Assembly: GCA_032690845.1 (NCBI GenBank) | Contig: CM064423.1 | Span: 33,278,903 to 33,342,902 of the forward strand | Direction: 5' to 3' | DNA length: 64,000 nucleotides | Source of the DNA: Eleusine coracana subsp. coracana | Taxonomy: Eukaryota > Streptophyta > Magnoliopsida > Poales > Poaceae | Shown: positions 45,999 to 55,118 of the stretch, piece after piece | Layout of the letters: each line of letters opens with the position of its first letter | How positions within the stretch are numbered: the first letter of the stretch is position 1 | Notes under the pieces: model-generated | Told to the model about the DNA's origin: nothing | The model's input: only the letters and a program-made list of their open reading frames with translations | The model's database searches: none | Position numbers and translations under genes: made by a program

Positions 45999-46847
45999 GA
46001 AAATGTGCACATCCGAATGGTGATTGTTCTGTTATTGCAAAAATTATTGTATTATGTCAAAAACCTATTATTTGTGTTATTGAAGTTGGTTTTTGATCAC
46101 TAGATCGAATCTTGACAAAATATGGCCATTGTTATGTCTTGTTGATTGTTGGCTGACCATAAGATGTCAAGACTTTCCATCAAACTATTTTAAAGAAAAT
46201 AAAAATCTTCTATTCTTTCCTGGTTGGACTCTAATCCCTCTGGTCATTCTGGGGTCGGGCAAGCCCGACAGTCATCGGACAAGTCCGACGGTTCAGGTTT
46301 CGACCCTTTTACCCCAGCCCGACTTACCCCTTCGGTCAACCCCTCCTCATTCATCTCCCTCATGTTCTCTCTCCTCAAGAACACCACCATTGGCGGCACC
46401 AAGGCGATCTCCCTCTCCCACCATCCATTGGAGCAAGTTTGGAGGTCAAGAGGTCCTCCTCCATGGGAGAAGTCCGATCCCCCATCGTTTTTGCAAGGTT
46501 TAACCCTAATCCCCTCTCTCCCTCTCTTAGGGTTAGGGTTATTGATCAATACTAGTGTCAAATCTTGTTCCCTTGCATATTTGATCCATGGAAGTAGCCT
46601 CTAGTTAGTTGTTAGTGGAGTAGAAGAAGTTTGGGTACTTGCGGTAGGTGGATTCGTGGAGGATCTAGGTTTTTGGAAAAACTGCGTGTCGTCGGACAAG
46701 TCCGACGCATCAGACTTGCCCGATGATTATCGGACATGTCCGACGACCTGTAGTTTCTTCAAAAACCTGAGCTCTTCATTGATTCTCCTCACCCCTATTC
46801 CTCTTTTTGACTCCCTCCTAACTTGTTGCTCGCTACATTTTCTCAGC
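45999..46847 (+). other. Sirevirus pol to envelope-like intergenic region
   Basis: About 850 bp without a supported gene. It carries copies of the LTR palindrome: tcggacaagtccga at 46275, and a cluster of palindrome copies at about 46688-46750 (tcggacaagtccga, tcggacatgtccga and a degenerate one), otherwise found in U3 of both LTRs. Confidence 0.6.
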
Positions 46848-47020
46848 ATGTCTGACATGGAAGCATCCCCCTTGAGGGAGAAGAGAACCAAGGCTAGCAA
46901 AGACCAAGGTCAAAGCCAACCCCTAAAGAGGAGGAAGGCCACTGCTAGGCGCATCCGCCATAGCACCCTGAAAGCTGCAGCTGAGAGAGAGGAGCCAGAA
47001 GAGACAAATGAGCTTGTTAG
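46848..47020 (+). pseudogene. Sirevirus envelope-like ORF, part before the nested insertion
   Basis: Starts at Met of MSDMEASPLREKRTKASKDQ; basic and Gln/Lys-rich. It is cut after the residues ELVS by the 1360-bp CRM-like derivative. The same frame continues at 48386, because insertion plus duplication is 1365 bp, a multiple of three. The role of envelope-like ORFs in plant Sireviruses is unknown. Confidence 0.65.
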
Positions 47021-48380
47021 TGATGAGGACATCAACGACATACGAATAATGACGACGGAAGATGGCGCGCCAAACCAAGCTGTCACGCCTCCACCTCTCA
47101 TCGTCACGCCCCCTCGAGTTACGGATCCATCTTCTAACGAGACGAGCCCAGGAATTGAAGACGGTTTTGATGCTAAGGAACGACGGCCCAGGATGACGCC
47201 GCTCGAAGGCCCACGTGGCCCAAGTCACGCGACCCCCTCTCCACCGCGCGCCTCTCCACTTCAGCCGGCCCTAGATGTCGCGTCCTCCCCTTATTTAGTC
47301 AAGGGTTGTGCCCCTTGCAATCTTTGAGTTTTTTTTTAAGTTTAGCTTAGCTACACGTCCGTCTCTCGATGTGAATTTAGAACTCCACCTTCGTGCAATA
47401 CATCAGATTGCTCGCCTCTAATTCTTGCTCGTTCTTTGATTGCACGTAAGAATTGATCCTCATGATCAGGTTGACCTTGTTTACCGCAAGGTTAATATCC
47501 TCCAGAAGTTGGTTCAGCGATTGCATTGGCACTTCGGCTTGCTCGTCGTAGTCGGATCGTGAGGGTCGACATCCACCAAATCGAAGTTATCTCCACTCGC
47601 CGAAAGATCGGGCACTTTACACCTATCAAGTGGTATCAGATTCCAGTGTTTCTTGGTGAGTTTATCCAAGTCCACATAAACCAAAAACTACAAAAAAAAG
47701 TTTACCCCACTACGGTTTTCAGCCTCGCACTTTCGTTCAATAATTTGTGTTGTTGAGTTTTTGTGCTTTCTGTTTTGATTGTTGCTTGTACACTGTGTTT
47801 CATCATTTTCTTCCTATCATCGTCGTATCCTTCTACCGTGCCGCGTGTTTTCACCACCACAGTTTGCTTCCACCGCATCTATTTACCCCGTCTCGCTCTC
47901 CTACTTAGCCGCGCGTAACCTGCCCGTTGCGCTGTGGTCGGCCGATCGCTTGCCTTGTTGTGGTCAGCTGATCGCTTGCCAAGTTGTGGTTAGTCGATCG
48001 CTTGCCAAGTTTTTTCGCTGCACCGTGAGTCCGGGTCAATCACTGCCTCGCGACGCTTTCGGCCGATCACCGATCGAGTCCTACTCGGTTACGTCGTAAC
48101 CCGCTCGCCTCGCCCTCTCGACGTGAATTCAGAACTCCACCTTTGTGCAATAAATCAGATTGCTCGCCTCTAATTCTTGCTCGTTCTTCGATTGCATGTA
48201 AGAATTGATCCTCATGATCAGGTTGATCTTTTTTACCCCAAGGTTAATATCCTCCGGAAGTTGATTCAACGATTGCATTGGCGCTTCGGCTTCCTCGTCG
48301 TAGTCGGATCGTGAGGGTCGACATCCACCAAATCAAAGTTATCTCCACTCGCCGAAAGATCGGGCACTTTACACCTATCA
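47021..48380 (+). mobile_element. Internally deleted CRM-like element with GTTAG target duplication
   Basis: Complete 5' LTR (47021-47628, 608 bp), primer-binding site (from 47631) and leader to about 48116, then directly the last 264 bp of the 3' LTR (48117-48380). Perfect duplication gttag at 47016-47020 and 48381-48385. All genes, the polypurine tract and the first part of the 3' LTR are gone. The 5' LTR lacks 32 bp relative to the element at 16562, removing the GPITRARA-encoding stretch. The leader has three copies of a 26-bp unit (gatcgcttgcc at 47944, 47970, 47996). Confidence 0.9.
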
Positions 48381-48385
48381 GTTAG

Positions 48386-49838
48386 TGTCATGCATCCTCC
48401 AGCAGAAATGGAGAACTCTAACCGCGACATTGTGAACTACCTTCATGCCTCAATTGAGACCTGCTCTAAGGCAAGGTTAACCAACTTCTATGCTGGTGAG
48501 AAAGAAGCTTCTGATTTCTGCTTTCATGCACACTTCCATGCGGATTGGTACCGCTCCACCTATCTACTCATAAAGAATGCAGTGGTTGAGATGAAGTGGC
48601 TTGATTGGGATCACATGAAGACAAGGAAGAATCCATTACTCGATCAAGTGCTGGCTGCCTGTGAGCATCATGGTCTCAAGACCTTCCTGACTTTCCAGTA
48701 CTCCTGGAATACAAAAATCATAGCTCAGTTTTACTCCACTATCTATTTTGATGAAGACGCCAAAACCATGTCCTGGATGACGAATGGCACCAAGTACACC
48801 TACTCCCAGAACCAGTTTGCTAGTATGATTGGACTTAAGCATACACGTAAGGAAAAGCACAAGGTTCACAAGGGGAATCATATGAATGCTGAGGACATGA
48901 GGTACATGTATGTGGACCCAGATAACTGCTCTCCTCCCAACTGCAGTGGACTGAAACCATTCTTCTCAGTCTTGTTTCGAATCTGTAGGAGTACCTTAGC
49001 TCCAAGGGGAGGCAATTCTGACCATATCCCTACCTTTCAGAGGGATATCCTGCACTGGGTTCATAGGAACAGAAAGTTTGATGCATTTGACTATGTCTAT
49101 CAGGAGATGTGGGACATCTCCATTTCTCCCAAGCATGGCTATGGATACGCTCCTCACATCATGTTCATGATTGAGAAGGTATAGGGTTTAACCTTCAACA
49201 AGGATATGAAGCATCTGAGCCTCAAACCTCAGAATCCTTCTAACTGGACTCCCGACACCACCTCTGGATAGTTCTTTGGAGCAGCTCAGCCTCCATCTTC
49301 AGCTGCACCACCTCAGCCACCTCGGGCTGCCTCTCGGGGCAATGGATCCCCTCATGTGCCTCCGACTCCTCGCGGGAAGAGAAGCAGGATTATGAAGATG
49401 TTCAACTCTCTTATGAGCATGTGCAGGAGCATTAATCAGAGGCTTGACATCATTGAGAGGAATCAAAAGGGTCTTTATGACCATTTTGGTATTGAGACTC
49501 CTCCTCTAACGTCCCTAGCTGAAGGCTCACCTCTTTCTACTCATGATGACCCCACCTTCACCATCGAGGAGATAAACTATTTTGGGTACTACCCAACTCC
49601 TCCTCTATTCTCCTCTGGCGCAGGTTCGAGTGCTCAACACATTCGCTTTGAGGATGAGGACAGCGAGGGTGGTGAAGATCAGCTGCCTATGATCTTTGCC
49701 AGCACAAAGGGAAAGGACCGGCCATTGAAGAGGAAGAAGAGGAAGAAGGCGATGATGATGATGAAGACTATGAGTTCTCCGACGACTAGAGCTCTCATAA
49801 CCTTCGACCTGCACTTTTCTCCTTTTTGGGTGTCTTGA
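48386..49838 (+). pseudogene. Sirevirus envelope-like ORF, part after the nested insertion
   Basis: One frame from 48386 to a stop at 49836, with internal TAG stops at 49182-49184 and 49269-49271. The N-terminal part has a conserved grass retrotransposon domain (ARLTNFYAGEKEASDFCFHA, VVEMKWLDWDHM, IAQFYSTIYFDEDAKTMSWM, DILHWVHRNRKFDAFDYVYQ). Then come a Pro/Ala-rich linker, a short helix (IMKMFNSLMSMCRSINQRLD, near 49390-49450), acidic stretches and a Lys-rich run (KRKKRKKAMMMMKTM). No signal peptide or clear transmembrane segment is seen. The envelope-like label follows its position between pol and 3' LTR. Confidence 0.65.
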
Positions 49839-50284
49839 TGCTAAAGGGGGAGAAGTGTAGTTATCTTAGTTTTTTTTTTATCTTAGTTTGTGAGTTGTGA
49901 GCGAGTTTGGAGTCAAACTATTTATGGCACTATTTGGTTTGTAAAACTCTATTTTGCTACCTTTGTGGTTGGTTTGTGTACTCTATTTGCTTATTGTATT
50001 GGTACTTTGTTGATTATCTTTAGCTTGGTGCATTTGTGTGAAATATCATGTCATTTACATTTCTTCTATCTTTTGTGATCAATTGTTGCAAATTAACATG
50101 TATGCATAGTTTTAGGGGGAGCTCTCACATTTTTTTTCTCTTTAAATATGTTCACTTGTTACTATCTAATATCCTCTTACTCATGCACACATTTAGGGGG
50201 AGCTCCTCATCACAAACTGAACCTTTATTGCATATTTTGATGAAATTTAGTTGTATTGTCATCAATCACCGAAAAGGGAGAGAT
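49839..50284 (+). other. Sirevirus 3' region with multiple polypurine tracts
   Basis: Non-coding, T-rich, with repeated aggggga(g) tracts: aaagggggagaag at about 49843, tttagggggagctc at about 50112 and 50191, and gaaaagggagagat at 50271-50284 directly before the 3' LTR. Multiple polypurine tracts upstream of the 3' LTR are a described Sirevirus feature. Confidence 0.75.
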
Positions 50285-51840
50285 TGAAGGTGCATCTAGG
50301 CCCCTAATTTTATTTTGGTGATTGGGGTCAATACAATTAAGAACAGACTAATCTTTTAATGAGCATATGTGTAGATTATGGTACAAAGGTTGGTATTAAA
50401 TGCGTAGCAACAAAAAGGGAGAAAAGAAGATGGCAAAGTGCTTCAAGATGAAATTCAAAATATGCTCAACAATGAAGTTCATAGAGTTTTATTTTAAATC
50501 TTGAGTATAGGAAAAGCCGTACTATCCAGAGAGACACAAAAGTGTGAAGCAGAGGTGAACTAAGTGCAAAATTCCCCATTCTAGGCCATACAAAAATTTC
50601 TAGGATAAAATCAATGGACTTGTCCGACCCTTCGGACAAGTCCATCAGACTCCAGTACCTCTGCCACTCTGGGTCATCGGACATGTCCGACGGTCATCGG
50701 ACTTGTCCGTTGACCAGAGGAAAGTCCGACGCATCAGACATTTTCATCGGAGTACAGTTCCCCTGCCACCCTATTTTCGTCGGACTTGTCCGATGACCAT
50801 CAGACTTGTCCAATGGACAAGACTTGTCCGAGCCATCGGACAAGTCCATCGGATTCCAGTTCCTCTGCCCCTCCTGTGCCGTCGGACATGTCTGATGGCC
50901 ATCGGACTTGTCCGATGGTCATCTTATCCGAGGCATCAGGCAAGCTTGTCGGACTCCAGTTTCTGCGCCACCTTGATTCATCGGACATGTCCGACACAGA
51001 TCTCAGAAATTGGGTCTCCAACGACTCTTTTCCCCATTGGGCTATAAATAGAACCGCTCTTCGCCCTTTGGCCGGTTGGTCACTCATTCCACTCAAAAAT
51101 ACTCTCCAGCTCACTTTGCTCTCTCCAACTCTCCTCCCTTGCTTCTACTCTTGATTTGTGAAGGGATTGAGAGAATATTGAAGTGCTCCATCGACTCCAA
51201 GCTTCCATCCTCTTGAGCACTTGGTTCATCCTCACCACCGATGACTATTGTGTTTGTTACTCTTGGGGATTTATCCCCTAGACTGTTAGAGGTGCCCGTA
51301 GAGCTCCCAACTTGTGTGGTGACACCTCGAAAAGTTTGTATTGACCCGTCCTTTATGGAGTTTTTAGTGGAAAACCAAGTTTGATCTTTGTGGTCATTTG
51401 GAGAGGTTAGGGTTGAAAGAGACCCGGTCCTTTGTGGATCTCTCAACGGAGATGTAGGCTTCTTTGTGGAGCTGAACTTCGATGAGCAAATCTTGTGCCT
51501 TACTTGTGCTTTAATTACATGTCTTTTATTTACTTGTTCTTGCTCATAAACTTGCTAGTTAGGGTTTGCTTTGTATTTCTTAAATTAAGTTGTGTAGATT
51601 GCTTGCTAGTTGCTCTCCTTATTTTTACAGCTTCCCTTTGCTTGTATTCACTTGCTTCTAGCTTGCCTTGCACTAGTTTTAATATTTACCCGGCCGATCT
51701 ACTTTTCTATCTCATGCCATCAGACAAGTCATTGGACTTTCCCCACAATCATCTTGTCCGACACTACGCATTTAACTTTTATTATTAAGTGAATTTTTTC
51801 AGGGATAATTGCCTATTCACCCCCCCTCTAGGCACTTTCA
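50285..51840 (+). repeat. 3' LTR of the Sirevirus (1556 bp)
   Basis: Matches the 5' LTR throughout; 57 bp longer, mainly because of extra palindrome copies at about 50776-50840. TATA box tataaata at 51043-51050. Followed by cacaa. Confidence 0.88.
51043..51050 (+). promoter_or_regulatory. TATA box in the Sirevirus 3' LTR
   Basis: gctataaatagaacc. The corresponding 5' LTR position has A-to-G at 39626 (tatagata). The copy that would drive the element is therefore weakened, while this one points outward toward 51.8 kb. Confidence 0.6.
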
Positions 51841-52535
51841 CACAAACAGAATACTTTCGAGAGGGATGACGCACCTGGTCGTCGACGCGCAGGAGGGCGT
51901 CAGAGAGGAAGGCACCAGGAGGGAGCCCGCGGCGGCGCTCGGGGACGAGGAGGCCCATGGCGGCGCTCGAGGACAAGAAGGGGGCCCGCGGAGGCGCTAG
52001 GGGACGAGGAGGGGGCCCGTGGCGGCGCTCGGGGACGAGGAGGGGGCCCGTGGCAGCGCAAGGGGATGAGGAGGATGCCTGCGGCGGTGCTCGAGGACGA
52101 GGAGGGTGCCCGCGGCGGTGCTCGGGGATAGAGGAGGGCGTCGTCGACGAGGGGCAGGCCTATGGTGGCACTCGAGGACGAGGAGGGGGCCCGTGGCAGC
52201 GCTAGGGGACGAGGAGGTGGCTCGTGGCGGCGCTCGAGGACTAGGAGGGGGCCCGCGACGGCGCTAGGGGATGAGGAGGGGGCTCGCGGCGGCGCTCAGG
52301 GAGGAGGAGGGTGCCCGCGGCGGCGCTCGGGAACAGAGGAGCGTGTCATCGACGAGGGGGAGACCCACGTGGCGATAGTTGGCGAGCACGAGGGAGGCAC
52401 CAGGAGGGAGCCCGCGGCGGTGCTCGGGGACGAGGAGGGGGCCCGATGCGGCGACGCTCGGGGATGAGGAGAGAGGAGGCGGCGGCGCTCGGGAACAAAA
52501 ATGGCCAGTAGCGGCCGGCCAGGCCACCCTAAAAA
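51841..52535. repeat. GC-rich 31-bp minisatellite in the CACTA right part
   Basis: Units of about 31 bp containing GGGGACGAGGAGGGGGCCCG recur from about 51930 to 52500 (landmark gacgag/gatgag at 51944, 51972, 52003, 52034, 52065 and onward). It continues the CACTA sequence interrupted at 38932. Near 52497-52534 is a segment (acaaaaatggcc...gtagcgg...caggccaccc) resembling the element's left end at 33079-33135 in the same orientation. Frames are open over long stretches only because the repeat lacks stops. Confidence 0.75.
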
Positions 52536-52775
52536 CATGTCGGTTTTTTTTTAAAAATTATGTTAGTCATTTGCCAAAAATTGTATTATTCATTTTAGCC
52601 CTTGATTTTTTTTATAAAGAATATATTAGCCCTAGAATTTTACAAAAGAGCCCATGAGTTCATTATAATTAATTATGTTTTACTTTTGTATTTTTACACT
52701 TAGGCCCATATACTTAATTAAAATTACGTTTAGGTCCTAAACTTTTGTAGAAACAACCCTATACTTTTTATTAAT
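52536..52775. other. AT-rich spacer of unknown origin
   Basis: Starts with a T-run, then spaced phrases such as ttagccc(t/a), cttaggcccatata and tttaggtcctaaac. No coding potential. The boundary between CACTA and the gag-only element lies in or at the edge of this segment. Confidence 0.4.
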
Positions 52776-53540
52776 TACATTTCAGTCCTAATACTATTAC
52801 TTTCACTAGACGAATCATCGGATAGACAAGGGCTAGGCATAGGTTCGACTAGTGGAGTGGCCTCAATGCTTGGTGTTACTTCCTTTTGGTTGGGTGTTCT
52901 ACAGTCGGCTAGAAAGGAAGTGTTTTCTAGGATAAGTTCTAAGACAACTCTTCCTTCTTCAGGCGTCTTGTGGATGAACAAACCTCCAGCGGTGATGTCG
53001 ACATACAGGGCAGATGCCTCGCTCAAACTCAGACAAAAGTGCTAAAGCAACACATGATTGGGCATAGACAAATCTTGGCCGGAATGGGTTAACGTGGTAA
53101 ACCTGGCCCAGGCTACACCTATAGACTCCTTCTCAAATTGCCGAAAGTCGAGAATGTCTCTTTGCAGGGAGACCATACATGATATAGGATAGAACACGAT
53201 ACAAAATTTATCTTGGAGTTTATTCCAATCACCATTCACACTCCCAACAGTATGGGTGTACCATTGTTTTGCATTCTCCATGAGGAAAAATGGAAATAAT
53301 TTCCACCGAAGAGTTTCTTGTGTCCTCCCCTAATGGTGAGGCATGAGCACAGTTGCTCGAACTCTCGCAAATAATGAAACATAATTTCGCTTTACAAACC
53401 CAAAAGGATTGTTCCCGAACCATGGCTATAAAGCCAGGACAAACTTCAAAGCCAGATGAAAGAATTGGGTCCGTTGATGGCGATGGCTCAAAGAATTCGC
53501 CCTTTGGAGTAGAGAAATTTTGAATGGTAGGTTGCTCCAT
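52776..53540 (-). pseudogene. gag-like gene of gag-only element copy 2
   Basis: Starts at Met of MEQPTIQNFSTPKGEF (53538-53540), about 80 nt after the primer-binding site. A frameshift near 53400 follows EQSFW; the gag core continues in another frame (NAKQWYTHTVGSVNGDWNKL, then EKESIGVAWARFTTLTHSGQ) and then ALYVDITAGGLFIHKTPEEG and an acidic Ser-rich tail. The order matches 6810-7500 of copy 1. Truncated at 52776. Confidence 0.75.
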
Positions 53541-53619
53541 TAGAGAAAAGAGGTAAGAAATAAATAAAGAAAAGTGAAAAGATACGAGGGCAACTAGGTT
53601 CGAAAACTAACAGTAACTG

Positions 53620-53638
53620 TTCCCCAACAACGGCGCCA
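53620..53638 (-). other. Primer-binding site of gag-only element copy 2
   Basis: Minus strand TGGCGCCGTTGTTGGGGAA, eight bases after the LTR end TCAACA. It is the best preserved primer-binding site of this group in the window, of the TGGCGCCGTTGCCGGGG type known from Athila-like elements. Confidence 0.75.
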
Positions 53639-53646
53639 GAAATGCT

Positions 53647-54732
53647 TGTTGACACTTCTAACGTTGCACTAGGAATATTGCTATCCCCGGCAACGGTGCT
53701 AGAAATGCTTGTTGGGTATTTTTAACGAATGCAGATGAGTCCGCAAGCGCACGGAGAATAGCACTGTAGCACTTCAACTCTGGAGTATTCCAAGGTTATC
53801 GAATTCACAGGGAACGTGTGTGCTAATCTTCTATTCTAACCGTCCAAGGACACCAAGATAATTATGGCTCGGGTAGAGAGGATTCTAACTAGTAGAAGAG
53901 TCCTATTTAGAGCAAGTCTGACACTAAACTGCTTCCATTAGGCATCCAATTTTCCCGTGCATCCACAATGCAATTTTGGCCAAGAGCCTATTGCGTAGCC
54001 GAACGTGGAGGATTTTAAAGGACAGATAGGGCTGTCACCACCTACTGCCTACCTCTAGCAATCCGTGGACTACACGATAAACAAAGGCAACCTACGGCCT
54101 AGACACCACGTCTATGCTTTCGATTACTCCCTTAATCTCTACTTACAATGGGCCAAGACTAAGGTCTCTAATTAAATAGAGTGCTAAGTGAGCAAAGCAA
54201 CTAAGTACTAAAACTTACTTAAAAAGGAAACTACTAACCAGAGATGAATCATAAAGACTTACTAAATAAGGCAAGAAGGTACAAGCACGGAGAAGGGGTT
54301 GGATAGGCCCGAACCTCCTCTCCTGGACTCCTCCTCACTCTCTCCCTATTATCTAAACGCTTTGGCAGCGTTGAGCCTTTTGGAAATAAAGTACTAATTC
54401 TATCTTGAAGAGTCCAGAGAGTGGAGCCCTTCCTTTCCTTTTATAGCACTCAAAGGATGTTCCTGGAGTCGGTAACTTCCGCCAAACGTGCACAACCGAC
54501 CTTGGGGACATAGCAGGAGATGACACGTGGAGGCGGTGCACCAAAGGAGGACCCACTTGTTCGGCCGAACAGGGGTGTTTGGCCGAATAGGGGTTGTGGG
54601 CCCTCGGCCCCCCTCTGCTCTAGGTCCCAGGTGGGTGGACCCTTGGCCCTCGTGACATCATAAGGCGGTGGGTTACGTCGGTTTTCTCCTGAAAGTGGGC
54701 CAGTGAATCCGTGTCGACTCGCTTGATCAACT
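53647..54732 (-). repeat. LTR of gag-only element copy 2
   Basis: The 3' end (minus strand) is GTGTCAACA at 53647. Inside it, 36 nt away, is a primer-binding-site-like copy (53683-53701). The conserved block lies at about 54000-54071, a TATA box (minus, tataaaa) near 54440-54447, and twin palindromes at 54559-54570 and 54577-54588. The 5' end is uncertain: 54732 if AGTTGATC is a mutated TGTTGATC, otherwise as early as about 54640. Confidence 0.65.
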
Positions 54733-55118
54733 GGTCAATCTCCATGATCTCTGCCTCCTATGTGGTCGAGATTCGATTAGCCCCCCGGTCGACCTGGCTC
54801 AACCCCTTTTCGGGTTCCTTGATGCCTTTGGGTCGGATCGAGGGCACGAGTTGGTCGTTGGCAAAAACTTCTAGCGGGATCGTTTCCCATCGGCCGCCTT
54901 ATTGAGGCGCCTTGGGATATGCTTAAGCTCGAGTCCATCGAACCTGCCCTCGAGCTTGCAAACCTCCTGGCAGTAGAGTGCCATGACATCACTGTGGCAA
55001 CTCGACTCCTTCATGATTTGGTCGACCACGAGTTGCAAGTCGCCCTGAATCTCGAGTCTCCGGATACCTAGCTTAGTGGCAATTTTTAACCCATTGATGA
55101 GGGCTTCATATTCAGCAA
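54733..55118 (-). pseudogene. Tat RNase H fragment, downstream half
   Basis: Minus-strand frame beginning at EYEALINGLKIATKLGIRRLE and continuing GDLQLVVDQIMKES...ALYCQEVCKLEGRFDGLELKHIPRRLNKAAD, the typical C-terminal part of Tat RNase H, then a decayed linker to about 54740. The upstream half is at 56783-57309; a solo LTR lies between. Confidence 0.8.

Larger units (their letters stand above)
38933..51840 (+). mobile_element. Complete Sirevirus (Ty1/copia) with envelope-like region
   Basis: LTRs 38933-40431 and 50285-51840 (TGAAGGTGC...GCACTTTCA), tRNA-Met primer-binding site, gag with long coiled coil, protease, integrase, reverse transcriptase and RNase H in copia order, then an envelope-like ORF, several polypurine tracts and a 3' LTR. 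Flanking 5-mers cacac (38928-38932) and cacaa (51841-51845) match 4/5 as a target duplication. Every gene has frameshifts or stops. A 1360-bp CRM-like derivative is nested at 47021-48380. It sits in the CACTA element. Confidence 0.9.
52776..54732 (-). mobile_element. Gag-only gypsy-type retrotransposon copy 2, truncated
   Basis: Minus strand: LTR (53647 to about 54732), primer-binding site (53620-53638), short leader and gag (53540 to 52776), then truncation. Same gag start and same layout as copy 1. No pol and no second LTR. Confidence 0.7.

Noticed and set aside
51930..52500. Regular repeats resembling a CRISPR array
   Set aside because: Units are contiguous and degenerate, with no unique spacers. 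It is a minisatellite in a plant genome.
51957..52538. Overlapping open frames of 80-100 codons on both strands with Gly/Arg-rich products
   Set aside because: They come from the stop-free 31-bp minisatellite; open frames on both strands without any domain are a composition effect.
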